Assembly (NCBI RefSeq): GCF_003992725.1
Contig: NZ_RZNF01000007.1
Coordinates: forward strand, 124,001 to 188,000
Length of the DNA stretch: 64,000 nt
From: Rhodomicrobium lacus
Lineage (GTDB): Bacteria > Pseudomonadota > Alphaproteobacteria > Rhizobiales > Rhodomicrobiaceae
Reading direction: 5' to 3'
The number at the start of each line of letters is the position of its first letter. The stretch's first letter is position 1. The position numbers were made by a program, and so were the translations under genes. Positions 37,470 through 46,691 of this stretch are shown here, piece after piece. The notes beneath the pieces were generated by a model, which had not been told where the DNA came from, ran no database searches, and saw nothing but the letters and a program-made list of their open reading frames with translations.

Positions 37470-39845
37470 TCAGAACTTGGTTGCCGCACCGAAACGGAAG
37501 ACCTGCGTTTCGTCGTAGCTTGCCTTGGCCAAGGCGTAGGCAAAGTCTGCGCGAAGCGGACCGACCGGCGAGTTCCAAAGGATCGAGGCACCGACCGATG
37601 CCCGGATATCGTTGGAGTCGAAGGTCCCGGTGTAGGAGCCTGCACTGCTCGGATGGTTGGCGATATAGGACTGAGCAAATTTGCCAGCATCCGTCCCCCA
37701 GACCGAGCCTGCATCCGCGAACACCGCACCGCCGAAGCCGAGGTCGTCCGGAATGAAAGGCAGCGGGAAGCGGACTTCGGCCGTGGCCGCCCAGAAGTTC
37801 TTACCGCCGACCGGGTCGTCGGTATATTTATCACGCGGGCCGAGACCAGCCGTCGCGAAGCCGCGGATCGTCTCGCCACCCTTGAAGAAGCTGTCCACGA
37901 TGCGGACGTTCTGATCGTCCCAGCCGGTAATATTACCGCCGATGGCGCGACCGACAAAGGTGATCTGCTTCGTGATCGGATAGTAGCCGCGACCCTCTGC
38001 GACGGAGCGGATGTAGTTCACGTCGCCGCCGACACCGGCAACATCCTGCGCGAAGGAGAAGTAGAAGCCTCGCGAGGGGTTCTTGCGGTTGTTGCGGGTG
38101 TCGTAGATCAGCGAGTAACCGACCGACGAGATCACCGAGGTTCCTTCGATCTGCTTCACCGCGAGCGACGAGCCATCCGACACATCGTAAACTTCATCCG
38201 ACATGAGCGTGTAGTTCGTGTTGAGCCACAGGCTGTCGATGAGCGCGAAGCCGAACCGCACACTGCCGCCGATCTTGAGATCCGCATAGCCCGCGTCCGT
38301 ATAGGAGGACGAGGTGTAGTCCGAGTTGCGAGCGAATGCGTCGAGACCGAACGAGAGGTTCCGATCGAGGAAGCGCGGTTCCGTCCAGCTCACTTCCGCG
38401 CCGCCGCTGACCTGGCTGCCCGTGACCTTGATCTGGAGATATTGCCCCGTGCCGAGAAGGTTGCGCTCGGTATAGGACACCTCGCCGAGGATACCTTCAG
38501 CCGAGGAGTAGCCCGCCGCGAAGGAAAGCTCGCCGGTGGACTGTTCTTCGACCGCGACCGTCAGCACCACACGATCCGGCGCGGAACCCGGCTCGCGGTT
38601 GACCTTCACATCCTTGAAGAACCCAAGGGCGAGGAGACGCTGGCGAGCCTGATCGACCATGATCTTGTTGTAGGCGTCGCCTTCAGCCACGCGGAACTCA
38701 CGCCGGATGACGTAATCTTCGGTGCGGTAGTTGCCGACGACGTTGATGCGCTCGATGTAGACGCGCGGACCCTGCTCCACCACGTAGGTCACGGTGATGG
38801 TGCGGTTGACCGGATCGCGATCGATACGGGGGCGAACCTGACCGAAGGCGAATCCCTGCTCTGCGACGGCGACCGTCAAACGCTCGGCGGTGCGGTCCAC
38901 GAGCTCGGCGTTATAAACGTCGCCCGGCTTGGTCAGGAGATTGCCGCGAACCGTGTCGACGGCGAAAGCGGGGAGTGTGGATTCGACGTCCACGCCGCCG
39001 AAGAAATATTGCTGCCCCTCGTCGATGGTGAACGTCAGGAAGAAGCCTTTCCCCTCCTGGTCCACGTCAGCCACGGCCGAGACGACACGGAAATCGGCAT
39101 AACCGTTCTTGAGGTAGTAGCGGCGCAGAAGCTCGCGATCGAGATTGAAGCGATCGGGATCATAGACGGAAGTCGGCTTCAGGAAGTCGAGGAAGCTCGA
39201 CTCGGTCGTCGTGATGACGCCGCGCAGCTCCGTGTCCGAGAACGACTGATTGCCGATGAAGTTGATGCCGACGACCTTCGTCTCCGGCCCTTCGCGAATT
39301 TCGAATACGAGGTCTATGCGGTTGTTGTCGAGTTCGATGATCTGCGCATCGACCTGGGTCGCGTAATAGCCCTGACGACGATAGACGTCGAGAATGCGCT
39401 GAACGTCCGCCTGCACCTTGGCCCGCGTATACATGGTGCGGGCCTTGAGCTGCACCTCGCCCGTGAGCGTGTCGCTCTTGACTTCGGTGTTGCCCTCGAA
39501 AGCGACGCGATTGATCAGCGGGTTTTCAACAACCGCGATAACCACCGAGCTCCCCTGAGGGGTGATCCGGACGTCCTGGAAAAGACCAGTAGCAAAAAGT
39601 GCGCGCAGGCTTTCGTCGGCCTTGTAAGCGTCATAGCGCTGGCCCGCCGTGAAGGTCAGGTAGGACTTGACGGTTTCCGGCTCGATGCGGCGATTGCCCA
39701 CGACCTTTATGTCGCGGACGACGCCACCTCCCTGGGCGAACACTTCCGTTGAATAGATCGCGCCGGCCGTGACGGTCACCGTCATCGCGGCCGCGAGTAG
39801 TACGAGGGTCATGCAGACCCCACGGATTATGCTCGAGCGAAGCAT
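37470..39845 (-). CDS. bamA: Outer membrane protein assembly factor BamA
   Basis: A 791-residue Omp85 protein, the core of the BAM machine that folds beta-barrels into the outer membrane. A signal peptide (MLRSSIIRGVCMTLVLLAAAM through EVFAQG) precedes five POTRA domains (about residues 40-440), then the beta-barrel with the L6 motif GETIRGFATAGLGPRD. The last residue is Phe, the usual C-terminal signal of such proteins. The start is placed at 39845, after AGGGGC, because the signal peptide begins there; the open frame continues to 40001. It follows rseP by 171 bases and is followed by the terminator described above. Confidence 0.96.
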   Translation of the reverse strand: MLRSSIIRGVCMTLVLLAAAMTVTVTAGAIYSTEVFAQGGGVVRDIKVVGNRRIEPETVKSYLTFTAGQRYDAYKADESLRALFATGLFQDVRITPQGSSVVIAVVENPLINRVAFEGNTEVKSDTLTGEVQLKARTMYTRAKVQADVQRILDVYRRQGYYATQVDAQIIELDNNRIDLVFEIREGPETKVVGINFIGNQSFSDTELRGVITTTESSFLDFLKPTSVYDPDRFNLDRELLRRYYLKNGYADFRVVSAVADVDQEGKGFFLTFTIDEGQQYFFGGVDVESTLPAFAVDTVRGNLLTKPGDVYNAELVDRTAERLTVAVAEQGFAFGQVRPRIDRDPVNRTITVTYVVEQGPRVYIERINVVGNYRTEDYVIRREFRVAEGDAYNKIMVDQARQRLLALGFFKDVKVNREPGSAPDRVVLTVAVEEQSTGELSFAAGYSSAEGILGEVSYTERNLLGTGQYLQIKVTGSQVSGGAEVSWTEPRFLDRNLSFGLDAFARNSDYTSSSYTDAGYADLKIGGSVRFGFALIDSLWLNTNYTLMSDEVYDVSDGSSLAVKQIEGTSVISSVGYSLIYDTRNNRKNPSRGFYFSFAQDVAGVGGDVNYIRSVAEGRGYYPITKQITFVGRAIGGNITGWDDQNVRIVDSFFKGGETIRGFATAGLGPRDKYTDDPVGGKNFWAATAEVRFPLPFIPDDLGFGGAVFADAGSVWGTDAGKFAQSYIANHPSSAGSYTGTFDSNDIRASVGASILWNSPVGPLRADFAYALAKASYDETQVFRFGAATKF

Positions 39846-40016
39846 CTGTTTTGTTGCCCCTATTACGCCGGATCCCCACCACAGCAGTTCAATTTGCCAG
39901 AGACTAGCAATTTGTGACGCCACGGTGGCTTGTCCCCCACCAATCAGTCTGTTTACGAACCGCCTGTTGCCCCCCGGCATCAGAACGGCCAGACCCACCA
40001 CTCCCTTAAGAAGACG

Positions 40017-41177
40017 CTAACGACGGCACACGCTTTCCACCTGCGGTGCAGGCGTTGGGCCGCGTGTGATGTCGGCTATGTTATTCCACGTCACGAAAAT
40101 CATTAACATGATAAGCAAAGTGAATCCAAATTGAAAACCGATTTCCTGAGCCCTCTGGCTCAATGGGCGCCCGAGTATGGCTTCCGCGCCATAGAACAAA
40201 AGGTGGCCGCCATCCAGCACGGGGATCGGGAACAGGTTGAACAGTCCGACGCTGATGGAAATGAACGCAATCAACGGGATAAGATTGACGAAGCTGTCTG
40301 AGGCAAAGGTTTTCGCGACCTCCGCGATCTTCACCGGACCACCGAGCGTGCTCGCGCAGGCGTTGCCCTTAAAAAGCTGTCCAAAAAACTGGAACGGGCC
40401 CTCGATGATGCGCCATGTGCGCTCCACGCCGATACCCACCGACTGCGCGATGCCGACACTTTCGACTCGGGAGTCCTCGCGCCGCGATCCTCCCAACACG
40501 CCGAGCCGCCCGACGCAGTCGTTTTCGGTAAGCTCGGGTATCGCGGTAAGGGCCATGACGCGGCCCCCGCGCTCCACCTCTATGTCGAGCGGCGACCGCG
40601 CATTCAACTTCACGTAGTAGCTGAAATCCTCGAAACTTTTGACCGGCCGTCCGCCAATCGAAAGGATCTTGTCCCCGGCTTCGAGGCCCGCCTTCGCGGC
40701 AGGCGTGTTCGGCTCGACGCAAACGATTCGCGCTTCCTGGTAGCTGATGCCGTTCGCGAGCGCCAGACCGGCGAAGATCGCGATGCCGAGCGCGAAATTC
40801 GCAAAGGGTCCGGCGAGCACAATGAGCGTGCGCCGCCAGAGGTCCGCGGTGTGGAAGTTGCCCTTGCGCTCTTCCGGCGTCAGTTTGGCGATATCTTCGG
40901 CCGAGGCGACGCTCGACGCGTTTTCATCGCCCTTGAACTTCACATATCCGCCGAGCGGAACCCAGGCGAGCCGCCAGCGTATCCCGCTCCTGTCGACGAA
41001 GCCCGCGATCTCGGGGCCGAAGCCGACCGAGAAGGTTTCCACCTTCACGCCGAGCGCCCGCGCCGCGAGAAAGTGCCCCAGTTCGTGAATGATCACCACG
41101 ACGCCGAGCACGAGAAGGAACGGCACCGTCCAGAGGAAGAACTGCCCGAACGCCGAGGATAAATCCGAGAGAATCAT
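40017..41177 (-). CDS. rseP: RIP zinc metalloprotease RseP
   Basis: A 386-residue site-2 protease in the inner membrane that cleaves anti-sigma factors or leftover signal peptides within the membrane. The zinc motif HELGH is at residues 31-35 in the first helix; the third ligand is the Asp in PIPVLDGGHLLFY near residue 335. One PDZ domain lies around residues 130-220 (EPNTPAAKAGLEAGDKILSIGG). Four membrane segments are predicted. The gene is between dxr and bamA, the classic alphaproteobacterial order, and gaps of 114 and 171 bases on either side allow separate promoters. Confidence 0.96.
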   Translation of the reverse strand: MILSDLSSAFGQFFLWTVPFLLVLGVVVIIHELGHFLAARALGVKVETFSVGFGPEIAGFVDRSGIRWRLAWVPLGGYVKFKGDENASSVASAEDIAKLTPEERKGNFHTADLWRRTLIVLAGPFANFALGIAIFAGLALANGISYQEARIVCVEPNTPAAKAGLEAGDKILSIGGRPVKSFEDFSYYVKLNARSPLDIEVERGGRVMALTAIPELTENDCVGRLGVLGGSRREDSRVESVGIAQSVGIGVERTWRIIEGPFQFFGQLFKGNACASTLGGPVKIAEVAKTFASDSFVNLIPLIAFISISVGLFNLFPIPVLDGGHLLFYGAEAILGRPLSQRAQEIGFQFGFTLLIMLMIFVTWNNIADITRGPTPAPQVESVCRR

Positions 41178-41291
41178 AGGGGCCCTTACAGCGAGGAGGC
41201 GAAAAACGACGCGTGAGCTGCCTTATCGCTTTCGGAGCTTGCCGCGACCTGCAGCTTGAACAGAAGGCATATAAGGTGCTCGATGGACTGC

Positions 41292-42545
41292 TTAAATATG
41301 CGGAGCCGCCGCTTCCGTGGCGGTGACGGCGGGGCGAACGGCGCCGAGCGCCGACCGGGCGATATCGCGGGCACGCTCATCGATATGAGTGACGGCGTCG
41401 AGACTATCCGGCAGCACGCCCGCAAGCGCGGATGCCGCCTTGTCGAGCGTGCGCTCGACGGCCTCGGCGATGCCGGGGAAGGAAATCTGGCGGTTGAGGA
41501 AGGCTTCCACCGCCACCTCGTTGGCTGCATTGAGAACGGTCGGCGTGTTGCCGCCCGACTTCAGCACTTCCTTTGCGAGGCGAAGCGCGGGAAAGCGCGT
41601 TTCGTCCGGCTTCTCGAAGGTGAGCGTGGCAGCTTCGGCGAGGTCGAGCCGCTTGATGGTCTCCGCCTTGAGCCGCTGCGGCCAGGCAAGGCTCAGCGCG
41701 ATGGGCGTGCGCATGTCGGGCAGGCTCGCCTGCGCGATTACGGAGCCATCGGTGTAGTAGACGAGCGCGTGGATGATCGACTGCGGATGCACGACGGCAT
41801 CGAGCTGGTCGGCGCCCACCTTGAAAAGGTGGAACGCCTCGATGATTTCGAGCCCCTTGTTCATGAGCGTGGCGCTGTCGATTGTGATTTTCTGTCCCAT
41901 CGTCCAGTTCGGATGCTTCAGCGCATCCTCGACGCGCGCCGCCGCGATCTGCTCTTTCGTCCAGGTGCGGAACGGGCCGCCGGACGCCGTGAGCACGATC
42001 TTTTCGACGTGGCGGCCATCCTGTTCGTCGAGCGACTGAAATACGGCCGAATGTTCCGAATCGACCGGAAGCAGCGTCGTCCCGTAACGCTCGCGCTCGT
42101 TCATGAAGTAGGCGCCGGCGCAGACGAGACATTCCTTGTTGGCGAGTGCCACCGTCCTGCCCTGCTTCAAAGCGGCCAGCGTGGGGGCGAGGCCCGCATA
42201 GCCTACGATGGAAGCCATGACGACATCGGCGTCGCGGGCTCCTGCGTCGACCACAGCCGACCTGCCAGCGCCGCATTCGATCCCCGTTCCGGCAAGCAAG
42301 TCGCGCAGTTCCGCTCCTGCGCTCTCCTCGGCGATCGCCGCGAACTTCGCCTTGAACTGCACGGCGAGGCTCGCCAGCTTCTTCGCGTTGCGGTTCGCCG
42401 AAAGCGCCACGACTTCAAACTGGTCGGGGTTCTGCGCGAGGAGGTCGCAGGTGCTGTCGCCGATTGTACCGGTTGCGCCCAGCACGCTGACGCGCTTTCT
42501 GACGCCCGCTCCATTCGATTTGTGTGCCTGCCCGTTCTTGGTCAT
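41292..42545 (-). CDS. dxr: 1-deoxy-D-xylulose-5-phosphate reductoisomerase
   Basis: A 417-residue enzyme of the MEP pathway that turns DXP into MEP using NADPH, giving the isoprenoid precursors used by UppS next door. Landmarks are VLGATGTIGDSTCDLL (cofactor loop, residues 20-35), ALANKECLVCAG, PVDSEHSAVFQSL (metal and substrate residues), LTASGGPFRTW and NWTMGQKITIDSATLMNKGLE. The C-terminal helical domain is complete. Its ribosome-binding TGAGG overlaps the cdsA stop, with seven bases between the genes. The C-terminal 15 residues are an Ala-rich tail. Confidence 0.97.
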   Translation of the reverse strand: MTKNGQAHKSNGAGVRKRVSVLGATGTIGDSTCDLLAQNPDQFEVVALSANRNAKKLASLAVQFKAKFAAIAEESAGAELRDLLAGTGIECGAGRSAVVDAGARDADVVMASIVGYAGLAPTLAALKQGRTVALANKECLVCAGAYFMNERERYGTTLLPVDSEHSAVFQSLDEQDGRHVEKIVLTASGGPFRTWTKEQIAAARVEDALKHPNWTMGQKITIDSATLMNKGLEIIEAFHLFKVGADQLDAVVHPQSIIHALVYYTDGSVIAQASLPDMRTPIALSLAWPQRLKAETIKRLDLAEAATLTFEKPDETRFPALRLAKEVLKSGGNTPTVLNAANEVAVEAFLNRQISFPGIAEAVERTLDKAASALAGVLPDSLDAVTHIDERARDIARSALGAVRPAVTATEAAAPHI

Positions 42546-42552
42546 TTATGCC

Positions 42553-43389
42553 TCACCAGATCAACAGCGCGCGTCCCGGCTTCAACGGATCGGCCGCCGC
42601 GGCGATAAGGCCAGCGCCCATCGCCGCGAAAACAAGACCGTCCAGGCGGTCGAGAACGCCGCCATGCCCGGGGATCAACCCGCTCGAATTCTTTACGCCG
42701 AAGGCGCGTTTGATGAACGACTCGCCGAGATCGCCGCCCATCGAGATGATCGCGAGCACCACGCTGAGCCCAGCCATGATCTCGACGGATGTATGCTCGA
42801 ACCAGAGCGCGAAGAGTACGCCCGCAACGCCGGCCGTGACGGCGCCGCCGATGAAGCCCGACCACGTCTTGTTGGGCGAGATAGTGGGCGCAAGTTTCGG
42901 ACCGCCGAAAAACCTGCCGACGAAGAAGGCGCCCGTGTCCGCGGACCAGACGACCAGAAACAGATAGATGATGGCGTGAAAGCCGTAATCCGGGTCCTGC
43001 CGGATCGCGATGAGCGCGATGGCGGGAAAACCCGCGTAGTAGACACCGGCAGCTGACCACCAGGGATCGCTCGTGAGTTCGCTGTTCTTGTGGACGCGAA
43101 ACACGATCCAGGTTGCCGCAACGATGATGGCTATGGCCAGCACCCGCTCCCCGATCAGCGTCGCGTAGCCAGCGGCGATGATGGCTACCGACTGAATGAC
43201 GAAGATGCGATCGATGTTGGATCCGCGCACGACGCGGCCCCATTCCCAGCTCATCAACGTCGCCGCGAAGAGGATCAACCCTGCAAACGTCGTTGTCCCG
43301 GCGTACGTCAACGCCAAGGTCAGGACGACCATGACCAAGGCCGAATTGATTCTGAGAACCAGCTCTGAACTGAGAGGTTTGACCATCAT
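42553..43389 (-). CDS. cdsA: Phosphatidate cytidylyltransferase CdsA
   Basis: A 278-residue integral membrane enzyme that makes CDP-diacylglycerol from phosphatidic acid and CTP, the branch point for all phospholipids. About eight hydrophobic segments are visible. The C-terminal signature reads ESFIKRAFGVKNSSGLIPGH then GGVLDRLDGLVFA. The usual pattern has KD where this protein has KN, an unexpected change at a normally conserved position; the rest of the signature, including DRLD, is intact. Other segments (SPNKTWSGFIGGAVTAG) are typical. It is 39 bases from uppS and seven from dxr, in one operon. Confidence 0.94.
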   Translation of the reverse strand: MMVKPLSSELVLRINSALVMVVLTLALTYAGTTTFAGLILFAATLMSWEWGRVVRGSNIDRIFVIQSVAIIAAGYATLIGERVLAIAIIVAATWIVFRVHKNSELTSDPWWSAAGVYYAGFPAIALIAIRQDPDYGFHAIIYLFLVVWSADTGAFFVGRFFGGPKLAPTISPNKTWSGFIGGAVTAGVAGVLFALWFEHTSVEIMAGLSVVLAIISMGGDLGESFIKRAFGVKNSSGLIPGHGGVLDRLDGLVFAAMGAGLIAAAADPLKPGRALLIW

Positions 43390-43428
43390 CCTTCGCCCGT
43401 TCTGGCGGCTGCGAGGTGCGCGAGGGCG

Positions 43429-44181
43429 CTATCCTGCAAGGCCGCCGAAACGGCGTTCACGCTGCTGGTAAGACGCGATCGCGCTTTCTAACGTCTGTCT
43501 TGTAAAGTCCGGCCAGAAATTATCAACGAATAAAAACTCGGAGTAGGCACACTGCCACAGGAGAAAGTTTGAAATCCGCTGTTCGCCGCTCGTCCGGATC
43601 AGGAGATCGGGATCTGGGATTCCGGCGGTATCGAACTGTTTGGCTAACATCTCCTGCGTGATATCGGCGGGGTCGATTTCGCCGGCTTTGGCCCGCTCCG
43701 CGAGACGCTTCGCCGCACGCACGATCTCATCGCGCGCGCCGTAATTGAAGGCGATGATGAGTTCCATCCCGGTGTTGCCGGATGTCAGCGCCATTGCATC
43801 GCGGAACATGGCGTTGAGGTCGGGCGGCACACCTTCCTCCGAGCCGATGACGCGTATCTTGATGTTGTTCTGGTGGATTTCCGCGAGATCGCGGCGGATG
43901 AACCGGCGCAGAAGCCCCATGAGGTAAGTCACTTCCAGCGGCGGGCGCTTCCAGTTCTCCGACGAAAAGCTGAACAGCGTCAGATAGGAAATCCCGAGTT
44001 CGGCAGCCGCGCGCACGCATTCGCGCGTGCTTTCCACCCCTCGGCGATGCCCCTCGGAGCGCGGCAGACCGCGCTGAGCCGCCCACCGGCCGTTTCCATC
44101 CATGATGATGGCGATATGCTTCGGAGACGGGCGCTCGTTTCCGTCGGTCAGAGCCTGTTCACGCAATCTCACTTCGAGCAC
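43429..44181 (-). CDS. uppS: Isoprenyl (undecaprenyl) diphosphate synthase UppS
   Basis: A 250-residue cis-prenyltransferase that builds undecaprenyl diphosphate, the lipid carrier for peptidoglycan and surface sugars. The catalytic Asp is D28 in IAIIMDGNGRWAAQRG; GHRRG binds diphosphate, and FSSENWKRP, NYGARDEIV, and RTSGEQRISNFLLWQCAYSE complete the set, including the C-terminal dimer residues. Length and motifs are normal. It opens the uppS-cdsA-dxr-rseP-bamA series and lies 115 bases after frr. Confidence 0.96.
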   Translation of the reverse strand: MLEVRLREQALTDGNERPSPKHIAIIMDGNGRWAAQRGLPRSEGHRRGVESTRECVRAAAELGISYLTLFSFSSENWKRPPLEVTYLMGLLRRFIRRDLAEIHQNNIKIRVIGSEEGVPPDLNAMFRDAMALTSGNTGMELIIAFNYGARDEIVRAAKRLAERAKAGEIDPADITQEMLAKQFDTAGIPDPDLLIRTSGEQRISNFLLWQCAYSEFLFVDNFWPDFTRQTLESAIASYQQRERRFGGLAG

Positions 44182-44296
44182 CCATGATTACCGAGGCAAT
44201 TTGCCGCTAAACCCGACAGGCTCTTGCGCTTCAGGCTCCGTCGGCGGGCACCGGAGGTTACGCGCCGGAACCTGCGCCGGGCTGAATCGACGAACC

Positions 44297-44863
44297 TCAA
44301 ACCTGCAAGATTTCCTGCTCTTTCGTCGCGAGCAATGCATCGATTTCCTTGATGGTCTTGTCGGTCAGATCCTGCACCTTGGCGGAAGACTTGCCGCTCT
44401 CGTCTTCGCTGATCTTGCCGTCTTTTTCGAGCTTCTTGATCTGGTCCATGCCATCCTTGCGGACGTTGCGCACGGCAACGCGTGTCGTCTCGGCATACTT
44501 CTTCGCGATCTTCACGAGTTCCTGGCGGCGCTCCTGGTTCAGCTCCGGGATCGGGAGGCGCAGCGTCAGCCCGTCGACAACGGGATTGAGGCCGAGGTTC
44601 GACTCGCGGATTGCCTTCTCCACACCGTGAAGGTTGCTCTTGTCCCATACCTGCACCGTGATGAGGCGCGGTTCCGGCGCGTTGACCGCAGCCACCTGCT
44701 GGATGGGCATCTTTGCGCCGTAAGACGTCTGAACCATGATCGGATCGAGCAGCGTCGTGCTCGCGCGCCCCGTACGAAGGCCGCCGAATTCGCTTTTCAG
44801 CGAAGCGACCGAGCTCTTCATGCGCTTCTCGATTTCCTTGATGTCGAAATTGCCGGTAGCCAT
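44297..44863 (-). CDS. frr: Ribosome recycling factor
   Basis: A 188-residue protein that, with EF-G, splits post-termination ribosomes. It has the standard two-domain build: helices at both ends (IKEIEKRMKSSVASLKSEF and the C-terminal ISEDESGKSSAKVQDLTDK) around a small beta domain (YGAKMPIQQVAAVNAPEPRL). The start is settled by AAGGGG six bases before the ATG at 44863 (MATGNFD); another ATG at 44869 touches the same site and is too close. It is 46 bases downstream of pyrH, the usual order. Confidence 0.97.
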   Translation of the reverse strand: MATGNFDIKEIEKRMKSSVASLKSEFGGLRTGRASTTLLDPIMVQTSYGAKMPIQQVAAVNAPEPRLITVQVWDKSNLHGVEKAIRESNLGLNPVVDGLTLRLPIPELNQERRQELVKIAKKYAETTRVAVRNVRKDGMDQIKKLEKDGKISEDESGKSSAKVQDLTDKTIKEIDALLATKEQEILQV

Positions 44864-44909
44864 TTCCATCCCCTTCGAGTCTTGAGGCTGTGTTTCTTTA
44901 GGCCCTGAT

Positions 44910-45638
44910 TTATGCGTCCGCGTCGGTTCCGACAACGCTGCAAAGGGCCTCACCGCGCATTACCTTGCCGATTGCGCCTTGTTCGTGAAGCGAGAATACC
45001 ACGACGGGAATCGCGTTGTCGCGGGCAAGCGCGATCGCCGCTGCGTCCATCACCTTGAGATCCCGGGCCAATACGTCCGAAAAGGTCAGCCGGTCGTAGC
45101 GTTCGGCATGCGGGTCTTTCTTCGGATCGGCGGAATAGATGCCGTCCACCTGCGTCGCCTTGAGCAGCGAATCGCAATCGAGTTCGGCGGCGCGAAGCGC
45201 TGCCGTCGTGTCGGTCGTGAAATACGGATTTCCAGTGCCGCCCGCGAGCACGACGACCTTGCCCGCCTCAAGATCGGCGAGCGCCTCATCGCGTGAAAAG
45301 GTCGCGCAGATTGTTGGCACCGGAAGCCCGGAGTAGATCGTGGCGGGCTGCCCGATGCGAACCAGCGTCTGCTGCAAAGCGACGCCGTTCATGACCGTGG
45401 CAAGCATGCCCATGAAGTCGGCCTTCACGCGGTCGATGCCTTTCGCGGAGCCCGCGAGGCCGCGATAGATATTTCCGCCGCCGACGACGAGCGCAATGCG
45501 CTTGCCACTCCTGGCCACTTGGGCGATATCGCGCGCAATAGCGTCGAGCGCCTGCGGGTCGATGCCGTAATGTCCGCTGCCCATAAGCGCCTCGCCCGAA
45601 ATCTTGATGAGCGGGCGGGTAAAAGGAAGGTGCGCCAT
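44910..45638 (-). CDS. pyrH: UMP kinase
   Basis: A 242-residue amino-acid-kinase-fold enzyme that phosphorylates UMP to UDP. Key segments are IKISGEALMG, ALVVGGGNIYRGLAG (nucleotide loop), DFMGMLATVMNGVALQQTL, AGGTGNPYFTTDTTAALRAAEL and KATQVDGIYSADPKKDP. The ATG at 45638 follows AAGGA at seven bases; the frame is open further upstream but without conserved sequence. It sits between tsf and frr with gaps of 67 and 46 bases, the standard arrangement. Confidence 0.97.
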   Translation of the reverse strand: MAHLPFTRPLIKISGEALMGSGHYGIDPQALDAIARDIAQVARSGKRIALVVGGGNIYRGLAGSAKGIDRVKADFMGMLATVMNGVALQQTLVRIGQPATIYSGLPVPTICATFSRDEALADLEAGKVVVLAGGTGNPYFTTDTTAALRAAELDCDSLLKATQVDGIYSADPKKDPHAERYDRLTFSDVLARDLKVMDAAAIALARDNAIPVVVFSLHEQGAIGKVMRGEALCSVVGTDADA

Positions 45639-45705
45639 GGGCTTTTCCTTGAGGCTGCGGGAAGTGCGGACGGCAGAGGTTGCCGCCCGCCATATCGGTC
45701 TGCCG

Positions 45706-46635
45706 TTATTGGTTTGCAGCGGCCGCCGCCACTTCCGCCGCGAAGTCGCCCTTCTCGGTGACGATGCCCTCGCCGAGTTCGAAGCGAACGAAGCCCGCAA
45801 CCGTGATCGGCGCTCCCGCTTCCTTCTCGGCTTCCTTCACCGCCTTCTCAACGGTGAGGTCGGGATTGATCACGAAAGCCTGCTTCAGGAGAACGACCTC
45901 CTGATAGAACTTGCGGATGCGTCCTTCGATCATCTGCGCGATGACCTTCTCGGGCTTGCCGCTTTCCCTCGCCTGCTCGGTGAAGATCGCGCGTTCGCGC
46001 TCCACCACTTCCGGGTCGACTTCCTCATCCTTCAGCGCGAGCGGGTTCGTCGCCGCGACATGCATCGCGATCTGACGGCCGATCTCGGCGAGCTTCTCCG
46101 CGTTGCCCGTCGATTCGAGCGCGACGAGCACGCCGATCTTGCCGAGGCCCGGAGCCGCCTGGTTGTGGACGTAGGTCGCAACCACGCCATCGTTCACCGA
46201 CAACGCAGCCGTGCGGCGCAGCGAGATGTTCTCGCCGATGGTGGCCACGAGTTCCTTGAGATGGTCGGTGACGGAAGCCGTCTTGCCCGGATAGATGGCG
46301 GCGCCGAGCTTCTCGACATCGCCGCCAGCCTTGAGCGCGAGCTTGCCCACTTCGGCCACGACTTTCTGGAACTCGGGATTGCGCGCCACGAAGTCGGTTT
46401 CGGAGTTGACTTCGACCAGGGCGCCGGACTTTGCGTCGGACGCCACGCCGATCAGACCCTCGGCAGCCACACGGTCCGCCTTCTTCGCGGCCTTGGACAG
46501 ACCTTTCGCGCGAAGCCAATCGACGGCTGCTTCCATGTCGCCGTTCGATTCCGAAAGCGCCGTCTTGCAGTCCATCATACCCGCGCCGGTCTTCTCGCGG
46601 AGATCCTTCACCAATGCGGCAGTAATCGCAGCCAT
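45706..46635 (-). CDS. tsf: Translation elongation factor Ts
   Basis: A 309-residue nucleotide exchange factor for EF-Tu. The N-terminal UBA-like part ([20 protein letters not shown]) is followed by [19 protein letters not shown] and the conserved core [16 protein letters not shown] that contacts EF-Tu. The C-terminal dimerisation region includes [18 protein letters not shown]. It lies 56 bases downstream of rpsB and is surely cotranscribed with it. Confidence 0.97.
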   Translation of the reverse strand: MAAITAALVKDLREKTGAGMMDCKTALSESNGDMEAAVDWLRAKGLSKAAKKADRVAAEGLIGVASDAKSGALVEVNSETDFVARNPEFQKVVAEVGKLALKAGGDVEKLGAAIYPGKTASVTDHLKELVATIGENISLRRTAALSVNDGVVATYVHNQAAPGLGKIGVLVALESTGNAEKLAEIGRQIAMHVAATNPLALKDEEVDPEVVERERAIFTEQARESGKPEKVIAQMIEGRIRKFYQEVVLLKQAFVINPDLTVEKAVKEAEKEAGAPITVAGFVRFELGEGIVTEKGDFAAEVAAAAANQ

Positions 46636-46691
46636 TCTCTACCTCGTTTCGTTGAGCCGGAGCGCGCTCGCGCGCGCTCCGGCTTAATGTC

